Positions 17,337 through 26,463 of a stretch of 51,166 bases of DNA are shown in pieces. Position numbers and translations under genes: made by a program. Numbering within the stretch: position 1 is the stretch's first letter; each line of letters opens with the position of its first letter. Source of the DNA: Planctomycetaceae bacterium (lineage in GTDB: Bacteria; Planctomycetota; Planctomycetia; Planctomycetales; Planctomycetaceae); contig JAGQQG010000042.1 of assembly GCA_020426325.1 (NCBI GenBank), forward strand, positions 1 through 51,166. Direction: 5' to 3'. A model generated the notes under the pieces. That model was not told the DNA's origin, ran no database searches, and saw only the letters and a list, made by a program, of their open reading frames with translations.

Positions 17337-19310
17337 CTACTGCGCAAGCGTCCGTCGATCGACACTCTCCCACAACTTCCGATCAGTGGGATCAATCACA
17401 CACAACCAGCGGCGTGAGAGGCCTGCTGCGATCCACAGTAAGGCGAAGCCGCCATAAGCGGGAAGCAGATGCCACAGGCTCGTGTATCCCACGATCCAAT
17501 GTACGAGGATGGTGGAGATGTAGGCGATGCTGCCTGCGATGAGCAGCGACCACCAGAGCCATGCGTTCCCTTGCCGGAATCCCCACAGCGAAACCAGCAA
17601 CACCGTGACTCCGATCGCGACCAGCATCCCGCCGAAGGTCGCCCGGTCGTGGGCCACGAGTGGCACCAACTGAGGATTGGCAATACACAATGCCTCAGCG
17701 GTCGTCTGCATGAACTCCAGATCTTCGGGCACGAAGACGCTCGTCATGCCGTATGTACAAATGACTCCTCCAGCGACAATCAGAATGGCTCCGTGAACGA
17801 TCCACAGCAACTGGCCCCATTGGCTGAGTCGCCAGGCAGGATGATTCGATAGGTTGGGGACATCTTGATACGCAGGGATCGGTATCTCTGAGTGGATTCC
17901 AAGCAACAGGAATTGAAAGAGAATTGCGGTCACAAACGCGTGCAGAGGATCGAAGTAGCCGAAACCCAGAAAGGCGAAGAAGGTTAAGAACCCGACGAAT
18001 GAGGAAGCAATGACAGCAATGTAGGCCCAATGCCAGCCTCTTCGAATCCCCCACCACGAAAGCACGGAGTACAGTGTGCCGAGAGATAGCATTGTCCCGG
18101 CCAGCGTTACCCGATCATGTGTCATGAAGGAAAGAAGCCGTTCGTTGAGAGTGACCAACTCGCTACGGGTCATCCCCACGAACTGTTCGTCGTAGGGCAT
18201 TACGACTCTCGTCACCGCGATCGTCATCGCCATCGCGCCGCCGATCAACATGGAAGCACCCAATAGCAACGTCCAGAGCCATGCCTGCCGACCGGTGTGA
18301 CGACTCGTCTGTGACGTTGGGGCTGTTGCCTGCATTCGTCGGCAAAGCAGGGCATCATGACAGCGTTTGGGAAGTCCGGGACCGCTGAATATTAAGCCCG
18401 AGTCAAGCTCCACCAGCGTTGAGCCGACATCGATCAGCCGCACTGCATCGATCGGCTCGTGAACGCCTCCGCCTGCAATGATCGGGACTTCAGGTGGAAT
18501 CTCAGATCGTAACTTTCGGACCAATCCAAGAGTGAGTTGCAGACACTCGGGGCCGTAAACTCGCTCACCGGCTTCAGAATCTCGACCAGACTCTATCTGT
18601 AAACCTGCTATGCCCTCGCTTGCGAGCGCTCGGGCCAATTCCAGAGACTGTTTCTGGTCCTCAACGGCATCAATGCGGACGAATAAGCTTGAACGATGCT
18701 GATGCACAAGTGGCAGCAACTGGTGGATGACACACTTCATCAATTCTGTGTCATCATGAATTGAAATCGGCACAGAGAAATTCGCAGCGAACGGTGACAT
18801 CCTTGTGAGGATAGTCCGACACACCTTCGCGATCGTGTCCGCTCGGTCCGCCTGTGGAGGCTGCATTCGAACAAGGACTTGTTGTCGAGGCAGGTTCGCA
18901 CGCCCAACTCTGTGGAAAGCCTTCTCCAATGACAGTTCGCTTGGGGTAGCCGGCAGATGAAGTTCTTGCTTCCGCGGATCAATCCACATGCGAATGGGTT
19001 CGGATCGGTCAGTGATCGTCACTGGTCCGACCTCGATCAATCCGAAACCGAAGCGGGAAAATGCGCGACTCGCCGTCTGATTGGGATCGACTCGACAACC
19101 CAGCACGAGAGGTGACCGGAGCGAGTCACCCGCGATGTCTGTTGCTAACCGATCATCGGGAGCCATGTGCCCCATCAGGTCGAGGACCGTAGTCCCCCCT
19201 GGGAGGCTCGCAAGTCGACCCAGACTCCCGAGCGCAATGCGTCTCGCTGTTTCGAACGGCAGTCGAAACAGGACCGGTTGAAAGACGGTGAGATAAGACC
19301 AGTCCGGCAT
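17337..19310 (-). CDS. Degenerate dihydroorotate dehydrogenase-like domain fused to a duplicated membrane module
   Basis: A 657-residue fusion. Residues 1-325 follow class 2 dihydroorotate dehydrogenase: the N-terminal YLTVFQPVLFRLPFETA helix region, FGFGLIEVGPVT (87-98) and a C-terminal FMN-phosphate element PIIAGGGVHEP...SGLIFSGPGL. Active-site positions are altered. The NISSPNT loop reads NFSVPIS (177-183), so the catalytic Ser is Val180 and the orotate-binding Asn is Ile182, and the NRMGFNN and TNTT segments are not recognisable. Residues 340-630 hold about eight hydrophobic helices in two similar halves. Each half has a P-x-D element (372-374; 528-530), an HDR (398-400; 554-556) and a following WGIRRG/WGFRQG turn. 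It is probably a membrane protein with a flavin-fold but no DHODH activity. It converges with ruvB. Confidence 0.8.
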   Translation of the reverse strand: MPDWSYLTVFQPVLFRLPFETARRIALGSLGRLASLPGGTTVLDLMGHMAPDDRLATDIAGDSLRSPLVLGCRVDPNQTASRAFSRFGFGLIEVGPVTITDRSEPIRMWIDPRKQELHLPATPSELSLEKAFHRVGRANLPRQQVLVRMQPPQADRADTIAKVCRTILTRMSPFAANFSVPISIHDDTELMKCVIHQLLPLVHQHRSSLFVRIDAVEDQKQSLELARALASEGIAGLQIESGRDSEAGERVYGPECLQLTLGLVRKLRSEIPPEVPIIAGGGVHEPIDAVRLIDVGSTLVELDSGLIFSGPGLPKRCHDALLCRRMQATAPTSQTSRHTGRQAWLWTLLLGASMLIGGAMAMTIAVTRVVMPYDEQFVGMTRSELVTLNERLLSFMTHDRVTLAGTMLSLGTLYSVLSWWGIRRGWHWAYIAVIASSFVGFLTFFAFLGFGYFDPLHAFVTAILFQFLLLGIHSEIPIPAYQDVPNLSNHPAWRLSQWGQLLWIVHGAILIVAGGVICTYGMTSVFVPEDLEFMQTTAEALCIANPQLVPLVAHDRATFGGMLVAIGVTVLLVSLWGFRQGNAWLWWSLLIAGSIAYISTILVHWIVGYTSLWHLLPAYGGFALLWIAAGLSRRWLCVIDPTDRKLWESVDRRTLAQ

Positions 19311-19415
19311 ATCGAAGTTCGGGAAGACAGGATCGTCCCCCGTGGTGAACGGGGGAACGTCTCGATCCTAACCGGAACTGACGCCGAATCCCAACTGACG
19401 GAGGGCAACAGTCGC

Positions 19416-19919
19416 TCAGCCTTTCGCAGCAGCGAGTGCCGCGTCGTAGTTTGGATGCTCGGCGATCTCGCTGACGTATTCGGCGTGCTTGATGGTGTTA
19501 TCCGGTCCGACGACGAAGATCGCGCGGCACAGGCAACGGTCGAGCGGGCCGCCGTCGATCAGCACGCCGTAGGCTTCTCCGAAGGCGGCCTTGCGGTGAT
19601 CGCTGAGACAACTCACCTTGTCGACCCCTTCTGCTCCGCACCATCTCTTCTGGCCGAAGGGCAGGTCGGTACTGACGACGAGCACTTCCACGTTGTTCAG
19701 ACTGGCGGCTTCCTCGTTGAATCGCTTGGTTTCAGCATGGCAGGTCGGGGTATCGAGCGACGGAACGGTCGCAATGATCCGCGTCTTGCCAGCTGAATCG
19801 GCGAGAGTCACGTCAGCGAGAGCGTTGCTCTGCAGCGTGAAATCGGGAGCTGAGTCGCCGACTTTGACTTCGCTCCCTTTGAGCGTGACCGGGTTTCCTT
19901 TGAGTGTGACATTGGGCAT
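19416..19919 (-). CDS. tpx: Thiol peroxidase (atypical 2-Cys peroxiredoxin)
   Basis: Tpx reduces hydrogen and alkyl peroxides with thioredoxin as electron donor. The 167-residue product has the thioredoxin fold and the Tpx motif SLDTPTC with peroxidatic Cys60, plus resolving Cys94 in RWCGAEGVDKV, the positions seen in E. coli Tpx (61 and 95). A further Cys104 is present. The ATG at 19919 is preceded by GGAAGG and gives the usual MPNVTLKGNPVTLKG start; an open frame continues upstream but does not look like protein. It lies 105 bp before the next minus-strand gene and after a terminator for the gene upstream. Confidence 0.95.
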   Translation of the reverse strand: MPNVTLKGNPVTLKGSEVKVGDSAPDFTLQSNALADVTLADSAGKTRIIATVPSLDTPTCHAETKRFNEEAASLNNVEVLVVSTDLPFGQKRWCGAEGVDKVSCLSDHRKAAFGEAYGVLIDGGPLDRCLCRAIFVVGPDNTIKHAEYVSEIAEHPNYDAALAAAKG

Positions 19920-20043
19920 GAGAGAGCCTTCCGGGATAATCTGTGTTTGTTGCGGCCGAGCCAGTTCTGTCTCGCAGTATCGTGAATCTCGTTCCGTGTG
20001 CAAGAGTCGGCAACGCCAACAACGCAGGGGGGGGAATGGAAAC

Positions 20044-20071
20044 GAGGCCCGGCTCGCACAAACCGGGCCTC
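20044..20071 (-). terminator. Intrinsic terminator-like hairpin after the PqaA-type gene
   Basis: GAGGCCCGG (20044-20052) and CCGGGCCTC (20063-20071) form a perfect 9-bp stem with a 10-base loop. Read on the minus strand it lies 28 bases after the stop of the PhoPQ-related gene and is followed by only a short T run, so termination may be partial. Confidence 0.6.
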
Positions 20072-20099
20072 TTCATCTGGGCGGGCGAATGAGTTTCAA

Positions 20100-21773
20100 T
20101 CAGTCGGCGAGGACCGGCGGGAGTGTGATCTCCGGGCCCGACTCCAACTGGTAGGCGAAATCTTTGCACTTCTGTTTGTCGAGATAGCCGGTAATGATTT
20201 TGGCACCGATCTCGAAGTCACCCACGGGGATCCAGTTGAGGTACAGCCGATCACCCTGGACGTGCGAAGCCAGACCGTTGGCGGAGAACTTCTGGTTCTT
20301 CACGAGCGTTTTGGCTTCCTCTGCAATCTTGCCGGCCTCCTGTTGACTAGGTGCCGTGCAGACCAATGTCACCGATGTCGGCAGATGTGACGGTTTCCCT
20401 TCGAAGGGGACCGTGTCAGGAGTGACTTTCACCTGGGTCGTCAGCTTGAGTGGTGTCGCGGCTCCGACGTCGTAGGTCAGCTCGATGAAGTAGGCCGTCC
20501 AGCCTTTGTCCGGGTTCGGGGCTTTGGCGATGTACAGTCCGTCTTCATTCGGTTCGATGACGGTGCTCGTGTATTCCCGGCCCAACGTTTCCACCCGGAA
20601 GTCCCGGGCTTCTGTGTTGCTGGCCTGCCACAGTCGGACTTCGATCGGTTTGTCCTTCGTCATCACTCGGATCGTGCCGTCGTCATCCGTGGTCCATAAG
20701 TACTGCGGAGGCTTCTTGCCATGTGCGATGAGAGTGTGAAACGCGACGATGGTCTCCACGGCATCCGTCTTACCGAGTCCGTGATCACCGTTGGGGACAT
20801 ACCGCAGGTAATTCTCCCCTCGCAAATCGTCCCAGTAGAACCGGGAGGAGTCGGGCAGAAAGAACTGGTCCCCCGCTGCGTTGAGGACCAGCTTGGGCAT
20901 GGTGAGACGATGGCGGTACGCATACGGATCGACCAGCTTGTACAACTCGATGAGCATCGGGTCATCGATCCGCTCCATGATCTTGTGGTGAACATAGTTG
21001 CCCACGCTCGGAGCCCAGAAGCCGTACACAGAAAAGTGATGCTTCATGGAGACATCAGCATTCACAACGTCAATCACGATGGGGATGATACCGACCACGC
21101 GTTCATCGACTGCACCGGTCAGCCAGGTTGTCCATCCTCGTTTTGAACCACCAGCAACCACGAATTGATCGACCGTCTGATTTCCTCCATCGTCTGAGGC
21201 CATGTAGGCTGTCATCGTGTCCATCGCGCGGACGGCACTTTTGACCATCGCGTTGCGAGCTGGCCACTTGGGATCACCGGTCTTCAGGTACTGGTCCCAA
21301 GTGTACCCGATCAAATCATCCTCAACACGCTCGACACCATCGTTGTGGAAGATGAGCGGCTGATTGGGGACGAGCCCGAGTTGAGCCACGACGGTGCCGG
21401 TCGCTTTGGCGATGGCATCCGTCTGCTCATTCGAGCGAGGTTTGCCCTCGTTGTTGCGGCCTCCGCCGATATAGAGCATTCCGACATCGGACGTGACCTG
21501 TTCCGGGATCGTCAACGTCAGCCAGTGTCGCCACTCCGGTTGATTCACCTCAGCTTCGGTCAACCACCGCTGGGAAACCATGTCAATCACGACCGTTTTG
21601 ACGCCGTCCCCTTCTTCAGTGCTGACGACCTCCCAGGAAAAACTGTCGTCAGGCTTCTGAATGTAGTCATCCAATGCCGTCCTGCGGGGCAGGTCTTCGG
21701 CAGAGGCGGCTGCGAAGAGGCCGAACGTGAGAATTGCGACAGCGAGTGTCGCCGGAACTAATCGTGTTTTCAT
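20100..21773 (-). CDS. PhoPQ-activated pathogenicity-related (PqaA-type) secreted hydrolase-like protein
   Basis: A member of the PhoPQ_related family (PqaA/AprA type), which has an alpha/beta-hydrolase fold. The ATG at 21773 gives 557 residues with a signal peptide ending ASA|ED near residue 25. A catalytic triad can be proposed: Ser210 in VAGGSKRGWTTW, Asp302 in NAAGDQF, and His331 in PNGDHG. The family is known from Salmonella and Dictyostelium and is frequent in planctomycetes; its true substrate is unknown. The frame is open further upstream, but that part lacks a signal peptide and is probably not translated. It is divergent from the MutS-like gene. Confidence 0.9.
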   Translation of the reverse strand: MKTRLVPATLAVAILTFGLFAAASAEDLPRRTALDDYIQKPDDSFSWEVVSTEEGDGVKTVVIDMVSQRWLTEAEVNQPEWRHWLTLTIPEQVTSDVGMLYIGGGRNNEGKPRSNEQTDAIAKATGTVVAQLGLVPNQPLIFHNDGVERVEDDLIGYTWDQYLKTGDPKWPARNAMVKSAVRAMDTMTAYMASDDGGNQTVDQFVVAGGSKRGWTTWLTGAVDERVVGIIPIVIDVVNADVSMKHHFSVYGFWAPSVGNYVHHKIMERIDDPMLIELYKLVDPYAYRHRLTMPKLVLNAAGDQFFLPDSSRFYWDDLRGENYLRYVPNGDHGLGKTDAVETIVAFHTLIAHGKKPPQYLWTTDDDGTIRVMTKDKPIEVRLWQASNTEARDFRVETLGREYTSTVIEPNEDGLYIAKAPNPDKGWTAYFIELTYDVGAATPLKLTTQVKVTPDTVPFEGKPSHLPTSVTLVCTAPSQQEAGKIAEEAKTLVKNQKFSANGLASHVQGDRLYLNWIPVGDFEIGAKIITGYLDKQKCKDFAYQLESGPEITLPPVLAD

Positions 21774-21926
21774 CAGATATCTCAGAGTGTGGGCGAGACG
21801 AGGCGGAAGATCAGTCATTCGACCGATCGGTAGAACTGCCTCCATTATGCATAGAGGAACGGCTTTGGGAAAGGTATTCGGAGTCACAAGACAGCGAATA
21901 TGCCGACCTCGGAGGCTGGTAATTGC

Positions 21927-23807
21927 ATGATTCTGGCCGAATCGTTCCAAAAGACTTCGTGGTCGGTGCCTGCGAATCGTACTCAGATGAAAACGGGAGG
22001 CAGATTCGGCGTCGACGTGATGCCGGGGCGAGTGATTGCAATCGGGGATGAGAGCTTGGCTGCATCGGTTGAAACGGTACGACGCGAGTATGCATCGAGA
22101 CGAACCCGACACGCGGCACGAGCCCGGCGGTTTCGCGATGGAGCAACGCTCATCAGCCGCAGCAAACGATTCGTCACGTACAGCATCATCGGTTACGTGG
22201 TGTTCGACCCCACTGTGGGTGCGGTCCTGGTGCCATTGTTTCTCGGCCTGCTTCCGGTGACCTTATTGCAGAGCTGGTGTGTCCGTCGCTGGCTGAGGGC
22301 CATGAGCCGTGCAACATTCTATGCGTCTGGAATCAGACGACTCGATGATCAATGGCAGGGGCGCGGCGAAACCGGGCAACGGTATCTTGACCTGTCGCAT
22401 GCGTATGCAGACGATCTTGATCTGTTCGGGCGAGGTTCCTTGTACGAACTGCTTTGTACAGCCCGGACAGAAGCCGGACAGGAAATCTTGGCTCGATGGC
22501 TCCTGAACCCGGCTGACCGACCTACCATCATCGAACGGCAACAGGCGATCAAGGAACTGCGGGATCAAGTTGACCTCCGTGAGGCTGTGGCGACCGTAAA
22601 CCTCATCAGCCAACGCAGTGGTATCAAGGGGCTGGAGAATGCTTCGACTGGTGGGGAAGTTTTCTCGACGGGACGCGGACGGATGCTGGCCACGCTTTGG
22701 ATCGCTGTTGTCGTCATCGGGGCTATCGGCACAGCAACAGCCGGCGGTCAATGGTGGGCCATGCTGGCAGTTGGACTGATGGGCGAGGCGGTCCTTTATC
22801 ACACGGTTCGACTGCGACTCCAGAGTCTGGCACGATCGATTCATGAACTCAAACTGAGCATGGCTGCATCCAAACCGCTCAGGAAAGTCATCTCGCGGTC
22901 CGATGTTACAACGCCTCTGCTGTTGCGTCTGCGCGATGATATCGACGGCGCGTCGTGGTTTCGTCAAACGATTCATCGCATGCTCTATGCCCTTGCGCTC
23001 AACGAACCGGTCGCCCTGCTTTGGTTCGTGCAACTGTTCCCTTCTCTGGAATTAATGCACCGCCGCGTTGTTGAAGAATTCAAGGTCCATCTCGAAGCAG
23101 TGGGTCAGTTCGAAGCGTTGTGTTCACTGGCGACTTATGCCTTTGAACATCCGTCGGATCTCTTTCCGGAGATCAGGGAAGAGGGTCCCGAGTTCCGGGC
23201 GGAGGGGCTGGGGCATCCGCTTCCGGCGAATGAAAAGTGCGTACGGAACGATGTCTGTTTTGAGCGCCCTCAACAGCTGATCATCATCAGCGGATCGAAT
23301 ATGTCCGGGAAAACAACGCTGATGCGGAGCGTCGGGGTGAACATCGTGCTCGCCCTTGCGGGGGCTCCTGTGCGTGCAACGCTGATGAGGGTGTCGCCGT
23401 TCGTTCTCGGCACGGCCATTCGAATTGCTGACTCATTGCAATCCGGGACGTCGCACTTCGCTGCCGTCGTCCAACGGATGAAACAGGTTATCGATATGCA
23501 GAATGATGAGCGTCCGCTGCTCTATCTGTTCGACGAAATCCTGCAGGGAACCAACTCGGAAGACCGGCGGGTTGGAGCAGAAGTCGTGTTAAAGAAGCTG
23601 GTGAATGCAGGAGCATTCGGCATTGTCTCAACTCACGATCTCGCGCTGACCGAGATGGTCAGCGATCTTGGTGGCAAGGCAGTGAACATGCACTTCGAGG
23701 ATCACGTCATCGACGGGCGGATGACATTCGACTACCAGTTACGGTCGGGGATCGTGCAGAAGAGCAACGCTCTCGACGTCATGCGCAGCTTCGGCCTCGA
23801 CGTCTGA
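21927..23807 (+). CDS. Membrane-anchored MutS-like ATPase (MutS domain V family)
   Basis: The C-terminal part is the MutS-type ABC ATPase: Walker A GSNMSGKTTLMRS, the signature region ADSLQSGTSHFAAVV, Walker B LLYLFDEILQGTNSEDR and the STHDLALTEM switch. The mismatch-recognition domain of MutS is absent. Instead the N-terminal half has hydrophobic stretches (about 95-125 and a pair near 260-300) that look transmembrane, as in a family of 'MutS-like' proteins found in Bacteroidetes and planctomycetes whose role is unknown. I prefer ATG 21927 because CGGAGG lies 11 bases upstream; ATGs at 21900, 21987 and 22020 are alternatives. It is divergent from the PqaA-type gene and ends before a large palindrome. 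Confidence 0.85.
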   Translation: MILAESFQKTSWSVPANRTQMKTGGRFGVDVMPGRVIAIGDESLAASVETVRREYASRRTRHAARARRFRDGATLISRSKRFVTYSIIGYVVFDPTVGAVLVPLFLGLLPVTLLQSWCVRRWLRAMSRATFYASGIRRLDDQWQGRGETGQRYLDLSHAYADDLDLFGRGSLYELLCTARTEAGQEILARWLLNPADRPTIIERQQAIKELRDQVDLREAVATVNLISQRSGIKGLENASTGGEVFSTGRGRMLATLWIAVVVIGAIGTATAGGQWWAMLAVGLMGEAVLYHTVRLRLQSLARSIHELKLSMAASKPLRKVISRSDVTTPLLLRLRDDIDGASWFRQTIHRMLYALALNEPVALLWFVQLFPSLELMHRRVVEEFKVHLEAVGQFEALCSLATYAFEHPSDLFPEIREEGPEFRAEGLGHPLPANEKCVRNDVCFERPQQLIIISGSNMSGKTTLMRSVGVNIVLALAGAPVRATLMRVSPFVLGTAIRIADSLQSGTSHFAAVVQRMKQVIDMQNDERPLLYLFDEILQGTNSEDRRVGAEVVLKKLVNAGAFGIVSTHDLALTEMVSDLGGKAVNMHFEDHVIDGRMTFDYQLRSGIVQKSNALDVMRSFGLDV

Positions 23808-23823
23808 CGTGGTCCCGGTAACC

Positions 23824-23897
23824 GTAGTTGAACTCGCCAGAGTTCAGACCCATGGGAGGCGTTCACTCACCGGCTGAATTCTGGCGAATCCAGCTAC
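23824..23897. repeat. Long imperfect palindrome (REP-like) between convergent genes
   Basis: Arms 23824-23847 and 23874-23897 are 24 bases each and match at 20 positions as inverted copies; two further positions would be G-U pairs in RNA. The core is CTCGCCAGAGTTCAG on the left against CTGAATTCTGGCGAAT on the right. The 26-base loop contains a second palindrome, CCCATGGG. It lies between the stops of the MutS-like gene and the DUF1501 gene, so it can end transcription from both sides or be a dispersed palindromic element. Confidence 0.55.
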
Positions 23898-23911
23898 GAT
23901 CTTGACTTCAG

Positions 23912-25249
23912 TCAGAGCAACTCGCGCGGGACTTGGCCGCCGGGGAGGAGGTGGACAGGACGGTTGCTGCGGTCGCGGATGGTGTCGTCCGCTTTGAGGC
24001 CGAGGGCGTGGTAGACGATGGCGCAGAAGTCTTCGACGCCAATCTTGCGGGAGGTGGGATGTTCGGCCTTGTCGTTGGTGCTGCCGATGACCTGGCCGTG
24101 TTTGAATCCGCCGCCGGCAAGGAGGATGCTCTGCGCTTGTGGCCAATGGTCGCGACCGGCATCCTTGTTGATGCGCGGAGTGCGTCCAAACTCCCCTGCG
24201 GTGATCACAAGTGTATCGTCCAGCATCCCACGGTCGGCCATGTCCTGAATCAGCACGCCGACGGCCCGGTCGTGTCGCGGGAGTTTGTTGTCGAGGGCAC
24301 CTTTGATGTTGCCGTGATCGTCCCAGTAACCCGTGTTCAGCGAGACGAATCGCACGCCCGCTTCGATGAGCCGTCGGGCGAGCAAGGCCTGTTCGCCCCA
24401 GCCGTCGCCGTACTGCTCACGGACTTTGGCAGCTTCCTGTTCGAGATCGAAGGCCGCTCGGACCTTGCCGGACAGGACGATGTCGAGAGCCTGTTCATCG
24501 ATGGAGTCGGCGTTGACAAAGTCGTTGTTCGTCTCGAATCTGCGTTTCAGGCCGTCCAGTCTATCCTGCAGAAGCACACGATCGTTGAGGCGGTCTTTCG
24601 TCAGACCGTCGACGAGCGAAAAGCTCTTGTGATCGCCGGTCGGCAGGCGCCCGGCTTCGTTGCCGTAACTGAATTCCCCATAGCGGAACGGGTTGTGAGC
24701 GACACCGAGCCATGCCCCGCCGTGATAGCCGAAGCCGCCGTCATTCATGTTGACGCTGGGGAGCGAGCCCGGTTGCGTCGGGCCGAGCAGATGCGACGCG
24801 ACCGCGCCCATGGACGGCTGTTGTGCGGGACGGTTCGAGCCGGTGGCTCCGGTGCGACCGGTGAGCATCCAGTGGGCCGCGGCCCAGTGATCGCCGTTGC
24901 TGTGCGAGAAGCTGCGAATGACCGAGCATTGATGCATGATCTTTGCGTGGTACGGCATCAACTCACCCACATCGAGCCCCGGCAACGAAGACGGAATCGA
25001 TGTGTACGGCCCCCGGTATTCACTCGGAGCAAATGGCTTCATATCAAACGTATCCAGCTGCGACGGGCCGCCGTGCTGCCAGATGAGAATGACCGATTTC
25101 TTCGACCGCGACGTCGCAGCTGACTGAGCCTCGCTGCGCAATACATCCGCGAGGCTGATCCCGAATGCGCTCAACCCGCCGATCTGAAGAAAGCGCCGAC
25201 GAGTAATGCCGTCACACAATTGACTACGAGATCCGATAAGATTCAGCAT
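23912..25249 (-). CDS. DUF1501 domain protein, Tat-exported
   Basis: A 445-residue member of the DUF1501 family, which is greatly expanded in planctomycetes and distantly related to alkaline phosphatase/sulfatase folds. The N-terminus has a twin-arginine signal (ITRRRFLQIGGLSAFGISLA). Family blocks include VILIWQHGGPSQLDTFDMKP, SHSNGDHWAAAHWMLTG and DTLVITAGEFGRTPRINKDAGRDHWP near the C-terminus. Such genes usually follow a DUF1549/DUF1553 gene; here that partner is 12 kb away. It lies downstream of the PD40 and Gfo/Idh genes on the same strand with gaps of 111 and 62 bp, a possible operon. Substrate unknown. Confidence 0.92.
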   Translation of the reverse strand: MLNLIGSRSQLCDGITRRRFLQIGGLSAFGISLADVLRSEAQSAATSRSKKSVILIWQHGGPSQLDTFDMKPFAPSEYRGPYTSIPSSLPGLDVGELMPYHAKIMHQCSVIRSFSHSNGDHWAAAHWMLTGRTGATGSNRPAQQPSMGAVASHLLGPTQPGSLPSVNMNDGGFGYHGGAWLGVAHNPFRYGEFSYGNEAGRLPTGDHKSFSLVDGLTKDRLNDRVLLQDRLDGLKRRFETNNDFVNADSIDEQALDIVLSGKVRAAFDLEQEAAKVREQYGDGWGEQALLARRLIEAGVRFVSLNTGYWDDHGNIKGALDNKLPRHDRAVGVLIQDMADRGMLDDTLVITAGEFGRTPRINKDAGRDHWPQAQSILLAGGGFKHGQVIGSTNDKAEHPTSRKIGVEDFCAIVYHALGLKADDTIRDRSNRPVHLLPGGQVPRELL

Positions 25250-25360
25250 GATTGTTCTGAGGATGAACTGTCAGGAAGGACAAGGTCGAGGTTCGTCAGG
25301 GAGACGAGCCGGAGTGCGTCCCTCAGTTTACCATACTCAGGTGCCCTGAGAATCCCATTC

Positions 25361-26401
25361 TCAATCGGGCTGCTTTTTCAGGAGTTCGCGAATCTCCTTG
25401 CTGCTGCAAAACAGGATGTATCGACCATCGGGGGACATGGCCAGTTCGTCGAGGTAAGAAACTGGGCCGCAATGATTGATGGCTTGAGGCGGCCCCTCCT
25501 GTTTGTCATCGAGGATGTACAACTGGTATCCGTTATCGGTTCTCCCGGAGAAGATGCACTTCCCCGTGAAGGAGGAATAGACGGGAGAGCAAATGCTGAC
25601 ATTGAGTCCATCCCCTTGCGTCCAGAGCACACGTTCAAGACGGCACCGGTCCGGTTGCGAGACCTCGATCAGAGCAATCTTGGCGTCCGTCTGTGAGACA
25701 AAAAGTCCGATGATGGTGCTGGACCCGTCGACCCAGTAGGGATTCGAGCGAAATTCGAGGCCGTCGAGTTTCAGTTCAACCTGCTCGGAGGTTGCCACGT
25801 CTACCAGTGTCAACTGGCTGAATCCATAACCAGAGACGAGAATTTTGTCTCCATCAGGTGACCATCGGGGATATCCGATGATTCCGAGTGGCAGCAATTC
25901 TTCACCATTCAAGTCCTGAACCCATACTCCAGGCTCGGTGCCGGGAAGGGCATCACGATTGAGCCTGTAACTCACTTGCTTGCCGTTGGGAGAGATCGTC
26001 GGGCAGTTCCCGAATCCGACGACAGTCACGTCGGCATCGTCCGCTGTGGCGTCCAGCATCATCATCTGCGTCTGATTCCACTTCCTCCCAGGAGTGGCAT
26101 CAAACATGATCTTCAAACCATCCGCTGACCAGAACGGCGTGCCGAGTTCGAGATTCGGGTCATCAAATGCGACCTCGATATTTCCACTCTCGAGATCGAG
26201 CAGATAGATATCCATCTGGTTGTCATTCACTTGCTCCACCGGCTCAAAACTGCGAATCCGCTCGACGACATTCGCGACATTCTGCGAGACCTGCTCCTGT
26301 GTGAGCGGCTCGTCGGCTCTCACACTGGATGTCACAGCGAGAATGATCGCAATCGCACAAACGAGGCAGAGAGACGGTGGGGGAGAGCGTCTTCGCTTCA
26401 T
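25361..26401 (-). CDS. Secreted TolB-like (PD40/WD40-like) beta-propeller protein
   Basis: A 346-residue protein with a signal peptide (ATG 26401; MKRRRSPPPSLCLVCAIAII, cleavage after VRA near residue 30). It has at least five PD40-type blades: FWSADGLKIMFDATPG, TISPNGKQVSYRL, RWSPDGDKILVSG, SSFTGKCIFSG and AMSPDGRYILFCSS. Such propellers usually bind proteins or ligands in the periplasm; no peptidase domain is attached. It lies between the Gfo/Idh gene (62 bp upstream) and the DUF1501 gene (111 bp downstream), all on the minus strand. Confidence 0.85.
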   Translation of the reverse strand: MKRRRSPPPSLCLVCAIAIILAVTSSVRADEPLTQEQVSQNVANVVERIRSFEPVEQVNDNQMDIYLLDLESGNIEVAFDDPNLELGTPFWSADGLKIMFDATPGRKWNQTQMMMLDATADDADVTVVGFGNCPTISPNGKQVSYRLNRDALPGTEPGVWVQDLNGEELLPLGIIGYPRWSPDGDKILVSGYGFSQLTLVDVATSEQVELKLDGLEFRSNPYWVDGSSTIIGLFVSQTDAKIALIEVSQPDRCRLERVLWTQGDGLNVSICSPVYSSFTGKCIFSGRTDNGYQLYILDDKQEGPPQAINHCGPVSYLDELAMSPDGRYILFCSSKEIRELLKKQPD

Positions 26402-26463
26402 GATGGAGACCTGCTTGTTGAGTACCATCTTTATTTCTTACGTTCGATGGACCGATGGAAAAC

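Noticed and set aside
20100-22112. Longer PqaA-type protein starting upstream at 22112
   Set aside because: The extra N-terminal residues would precede a clear signal peptide starting at 21773 and would overlap the MutS-like gene on the opposite strand.
23933-25123. Long plus-strand open frame (396 codons) opposite the DUF1501 gene
   Set aside because: It is antisense to a clearly conserved Tat-exported gene, has no ribosome site and no recognisable domain. It arises from codon bias of the real gene.
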